A program made the translations under genes and the position numbers. Source: Citromicrobium sp. UBA3494 (GTDB lineage: Bacteria > Pseudomonadota > Alphaproteobacteria > Sphingomonadales > Sphingomonadaceae). From it: a stretch of 64,000 bases of DNA. The DNA is taken from contig DFQH01000004.1 of NCBI GenBank assembly GCA_002377695.1, positions 230,306 through 294,305 on the forward strand, written 5' to 3'. How positions within the stretch are numbered: position 1 is the first letter of the stretch; each line of letters begins with the position of its first letter. Shown here piece after piece: positions 61,536-64,000 of this stretch. Below the pieces are notes generated by a model. That model was not told the origin of the DNA. It did not search any database and worked only from the letters and a program-made list of their open reading frames with translations.

Positions 61536-62237
61536 ATGACGATTACCGGGATTATCGGGCGAATTCTGCTGCTGGGCGCGATGGCGCTGGTGCTGGTGAT
61601 CGCATGGCAGAACCGCGACGCGCTGGTGCGCCAGTTGACCATTCCCATCCCCATCTCTGGCGGAGGCAGCACTTCGAAACCCGCCTTCGACGCGTGGCTT
61701 GCCGGGGACGAGGGCCGGTCGCAGGACTTCGCACGGTTGGAAGACTTCCTCGCCGAAGAAGGGCTTTCCGATATTGTCGAGCCGTGGCAGCTTGCCCGGA
61801 TCGGCGGCTACGTCGCAAGCAAGTGCGATGCGGAGCCTTTCGAGATCCCGCCCGAGGAGCTGTGGCCCAACATCGTCCCTGCATTGCGACTGGTGCGCGA
61901 TGAAGTGATCCCCACCGTCGGCCCAGTGCAGGTGCTTTCGTCCTACCGCACGCCCGAACTCAACGAATGCGCGGGCGGAGCGACGCGGTCCAACCACCTG
62001 GAATTTTCCGCTCTCGATCTCGCGACCGAGCCGCGCACGCAGGGGGAAGACCTGTACCGCCAACTGTGCGCGATGCACGATGCTGCGGGCCCATCGAGCC
62101 GCATGGGGCTGGGGGCCTATTACGACCTTGCCGAACGCGGTTATTCAGGCGGGCGCTTCCACATCGATGGGGAAGGGTATCGCAACTGGGGGCGCAGCTA
62201 TACTTCGGCGAGCAGCCCTTGCGGGCGGTTCGATTAA
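61536..62237 (+). CDS. Membrane-anchored M15-like peptidase
   Basis: 233 residues. An N-terminal membrane helix (residues 6-23) is followed by a linker and a C-terminal domain with [32 protein letters not shown] and [15 protein letters not shown]. The His in [10 protein letters not shown], its Asp and the final FHID His match the zinc ligands of peptidase M15 (D-Ala-D-Ala carboxypeptidase type). It probably trims peptidoglycan peptides on the outer face of the inner membrane. The ATG at 61536 opens the anchor. It is tail-to-tail with rsmA, overlapping by four bases. Confidence 0.82.
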   Translation: MTITGIIGRILLLGAMALVLVIAWQNRDALVRQLTIPIPISGGGSTSKPAFDAWLAGDEGRSQDFARLEDFLAEEGLSDIVEPWQLARIGGYVASKCDAEPFEIPPEELWPNIVPALRLVRDEVIPTVGPVQVLSSYRTPELNECAGGATRSNHLEFSALDLATEPRTQGEDLYRQLCAMHDAAGPSSRMGLGAYYDLAERGYSGGRFHIDGEGYRNWGRSYTSASSPCGRFD

Positions 62238-63061
62238 CGCGTCAGCGCGCGGGCAATGGCCACGAATTCGTCGATGGAGAGAGTTTCGGCGCGCCGTTGC
62301 GGGTCGATGCCCAGGGTTTCCAGCGCGTCGAGAGCGCCCTGCACGCCCTTGAGGCTCTGGCGCAGCATCTTGCGCCGCTGGCCGAAGGCGGCGGCGGTGA
62401 CCGCCTCCAGCTTCGCCGCCGACACGCCTTCGGGCATCGCGGCAGGCGCCACGTGGACGATGGCGCTCATCACCTTGGGCGGCGGGGTGAAGGCGCTGCG
62501 GTGGACCTTCATCGCCAGCCTTGCGGTGCCGCGCCACTGTGCGAGAACCGCCAGCCGTCCGTAGGCGCTGCTGCCGGGCTGCGCGACGATCCGCTGCGCG
62601 ACCTCCTGCTGGAACATCAGCGTCAGACTGGTCCAGTTCGGCGGCCATGCCTCGCCCCCCATCCAGCGCGTGAACAGCGCGGTGCCGACGTTATACGGCA
62701 GGTTGGAAAGGACTGCGTAGGGCGCTCCATCGAACAGCGCGTCGTGATCCATCTTGAGCGCATCGCCCTCGATCACGGTCAGCCGGCCGGGGAAGGCTTC
62801 GCCCAGTTCGGCCAGCGCGGGCAGGCAGCGGCGGTCCATCTCGATGGCCGTCACCTGCGCCCCAGCGCGCAGCAACGCGCGCGTAAGCCCGCCGGGACCG
62901 GGGCCGACCTCGAGCACGCGCCTGCCGGACAGGTCGCCGGGGATGGCGGCGATGCGATTGAGCAGCTGCTCGTCGAACAGAAAATTCTGGCCGAGCGATT
63001 TGGACGCGCTCAGGCCGTGCGCCGCGATCACTTCGCGCAAAGGCGGAAGGCCGTCACCCAC
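62234..63061 (-). CDS. rsmA: 16S rRNA dimethyladenosine transferase RsmA/KsgA
   Basis: 275 residues, GTG start at 63061. [33 protein letters not shown] (SAM-binding motif I), EGDALKMD, and [13 protein letters not shown] (catalytic NLPY) are diagnostic. It dimethylates A1518 and A1519 of 16S rRNA late in 30S assembly. The GTG overlaps the pdxA stop by eight bases, the usual pdxA-rsmA arrangement. Confidence 0.96.
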   Translation of the reverse strand: MGDGLPPLREVIAAHGLSASKSLGQNFLFDEQLLNRIAAIPGDLSGRRVLEVGPGPGGLTRALLRAGAQVTAIEMDRRCLPALAELGEAFPGRLTVIEGDALKMDHDALFDGAPYAVLSNLPYNVGTALFTRWMGGEAWPPNWTSLTLMFQQEVAQRIVAQPGSSAYGRLAVLAQWRGTARLAMKVHRSAFTPPPKVMSAIVHVAPAAMPEGVSAAKLEAVTAAAFGQRRKMLRQSLKGVQGALDALETLGIDPQRRAETLSIDEFVAIARALTR

Positions 63062-64000
63062 GAGCGGCTCCGGGTGGCAGGCTGCGCCGCGTCATGATCT
63101 CGCCCGCCAGCCGGATGGCCGCGATGGTCGGCCCCGCGCTGGCCGCGCCGGTGCCCGCAATGGCGAACGCCGTTCCGTGATCGGGCGATGTGCGGACGAT
63201 CGGCAGGCCTATCGTCACGTTCACGCCATCCTCGAAGTCGAGCGCCTTGAACGGGATCAGCGCCTGATCGTGGTACATGCACAGCGCGGCATCGAAGGTG
63301 GCCAGCGCGGGCGGGGAGAACAGACCGTCGGCGGGGAAGGGGCCGCGCACATCCATTCCGGTTTCGCACAGCGTCTGGATGGCGGGGGCGATGATCTCCG
63401 CTTCCTGGCTGCCGAAGCGGCCGTCCTCGCCTGCATGGGGGTTGAGCCCGGCCACCGCGATGCGGGGGCGCGCTATTCCGAAATCGCGCCGCAGGGCCGG
63501 TACGGTGGCCATCGCGGCACCCAGGATCGCATTCTGCGTGATGGAACCGGGTACGTCTTCCAGCGCGATGTGCACCGTCACCGGGACCACCCGCAGACGC
63601 GGGCCGGCCAGCATCATGGTGCCGGCACCGGCGTTGAACCCGCACGCTATCGAGACATATTCGGTCTGGCCCGGGTGCGCGAAGCCCACCTCCACCAGCC
63701 GGGCCTTGGAAATCGGCGCGGTGACCAGCCCTCCGGCATATCCATCGACCGTCATCTGTGCGGCATCGCCCAGCGATTCGAGTGCGAGTTTCGCGCCGTC
63801 GCGGCTGGGGGCGCCGGGCGTGTAGTCTGCATCGAGATCGCCATAGACGGGCAGCGCATCGAGGAAGACGCGCGCGGCCTGATCGCGCCTGGCAATCGGT
63901 TCGACCCGAATATCGATCCCGCGGGCCTGCGCTGCCGCCAGCAGTACTTCGCGACCGTGGACCACGAAGAAGGGCGGCAGCCGCCGCTCCTTGCGGCGGG
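63054..64000 (-). CDS. pdxA: 4-hydroxythreonine-4-phosphate dehydrogenase, 3' part
   Basis: The gene runs off the window's end; about 314 residues are present and the start lies beyond 64000. PPFFVVHG near the cut, [32 protein letters not shown] and [15 protein letters not shown] carry the three zinc-binding His positions. It oxidises 4-phosphohydroxy-L-threonine in pyridoxal phosphate synthesis. It is transcribed ahead of rsmA, overlapping by eight bases; the usual surA-pdxA-rsmA order suggests surA next. Confidence 0.95.
   Translation of the reverse strand, partial: RRKERRLPPFFVVHGREVLLAAAQARGIDIRVEPIARRDQAARVFLDALPVYGDLDADYTPGAPSRDGAKLALESLGDAAQMTVDGYAGGLVTAPISKARLVEVGFAHPGQTEYVSIACGFNAGAGTMMLAGPRLRVVPVTVHIALEDVPGSITQNAILGAAMATVPALRRDFGIARPRIAVAGLNPHAGEDGRFGSQEAEIIAPAIQTLCETGMDVRGPFPADGLFSPPALATFDAALCMYHDQALIPFKALDFEDGVNVTIGLPIVRTSPDHGTAFAIAGTGAASAGPTIAAIRLAGEIMTRRSLPPGAARG

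Overview
The window is GC-rich, densely coded DNA from an alphaproteobacterium, most likely a member of the Sphingomonadales (Erythrobacteraceae/Sphingomonadaceae type). The grounds are a circularly permuted two-piece tmRNA, an alphaproteobacterial Mic60 gene behind hemC-hemD, an EcfG-type stress promoter, two TonB-dependent receptors and many DUF families common in this order. This is inference from gene content; no marker gene was searched. There are about 63 protein genes, two of them cut by the window edges, one tmRNA, one decayed gene and no tRNA or rRNA.

Layout. 1-328: end of rplA and a strong terminator. 327-7223: DUF2339 membrane protein, a GNAT-like/polysaccharide-deacetylase pair, a molybdopterin-binding (CinA-like) protein and a Baeyer-Villiger-type monooxygenase. 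7347-9898: TonB receptor and a DUF421 protein. 9980-13102: aromatic amino acid and lysine/tryptophan degradation steps (FAH-type hydrolase, maiA, gcdH). 13204-16963: an EcfG-promoted single-domain response regulator, a helix-hairpin-helix membrane protein, a 32-residue membrane peptide, an OmpA/BON-like protein and a VWA lipoprotein. 17069-20621: flippase, gpsA and tsaD, all start/stop coupled. 20667-23330: hemC, hemD and alpha-Mic60. 23370-27883: a UbiH-type hydroxylase, a DsbD/ScsB-type protein, a lipoprotein and a CIA30 protein. 27984-31227: higBA, a 34-residue membrane peptide and uvrB. 31340-37230: two DUF3617 lipoproteins, hydrolase, extensin-like protein, SDR, ZIP-like protein, DUF4424 and VOC proteins.

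37329-40852: an autorepressor/immunity-type sdpR-sdpI pair with a perfect palindromic operator, the remnant of a secreted alpha/beta hydrolase, putP and a membrane protein. 41214-44204: a lone MmeI-like restriction-modification enzyme whose recognition part looks compositionally foreign. 44211-50768: typA, a second TonB receptor, a DUF805 protein and recF. 51012-51511: a sigma-54-type promoter in front of two tiny membrane proteins and a PspC protein. 51588-55725: SDR, NUDIX, and lemA with three TPM-domain genes. 55864-57770: mscL, a small protein, ssrA and two small genes. 57894-61467: arginine succinyltransferase pathway genes astA and astB with an M20 hydrolase. 61536-64000: an M15-like peptidase, rsmA and the 3' part of pdxA.

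Short inverted repeats of REP type lie between genes at four places, and one short palindromic motif occurs in two distant gaps. Translational coupling through ATGA, GTGA, TTGA, TAATG or TGATG junctions is frequent and supports many of the start choices.
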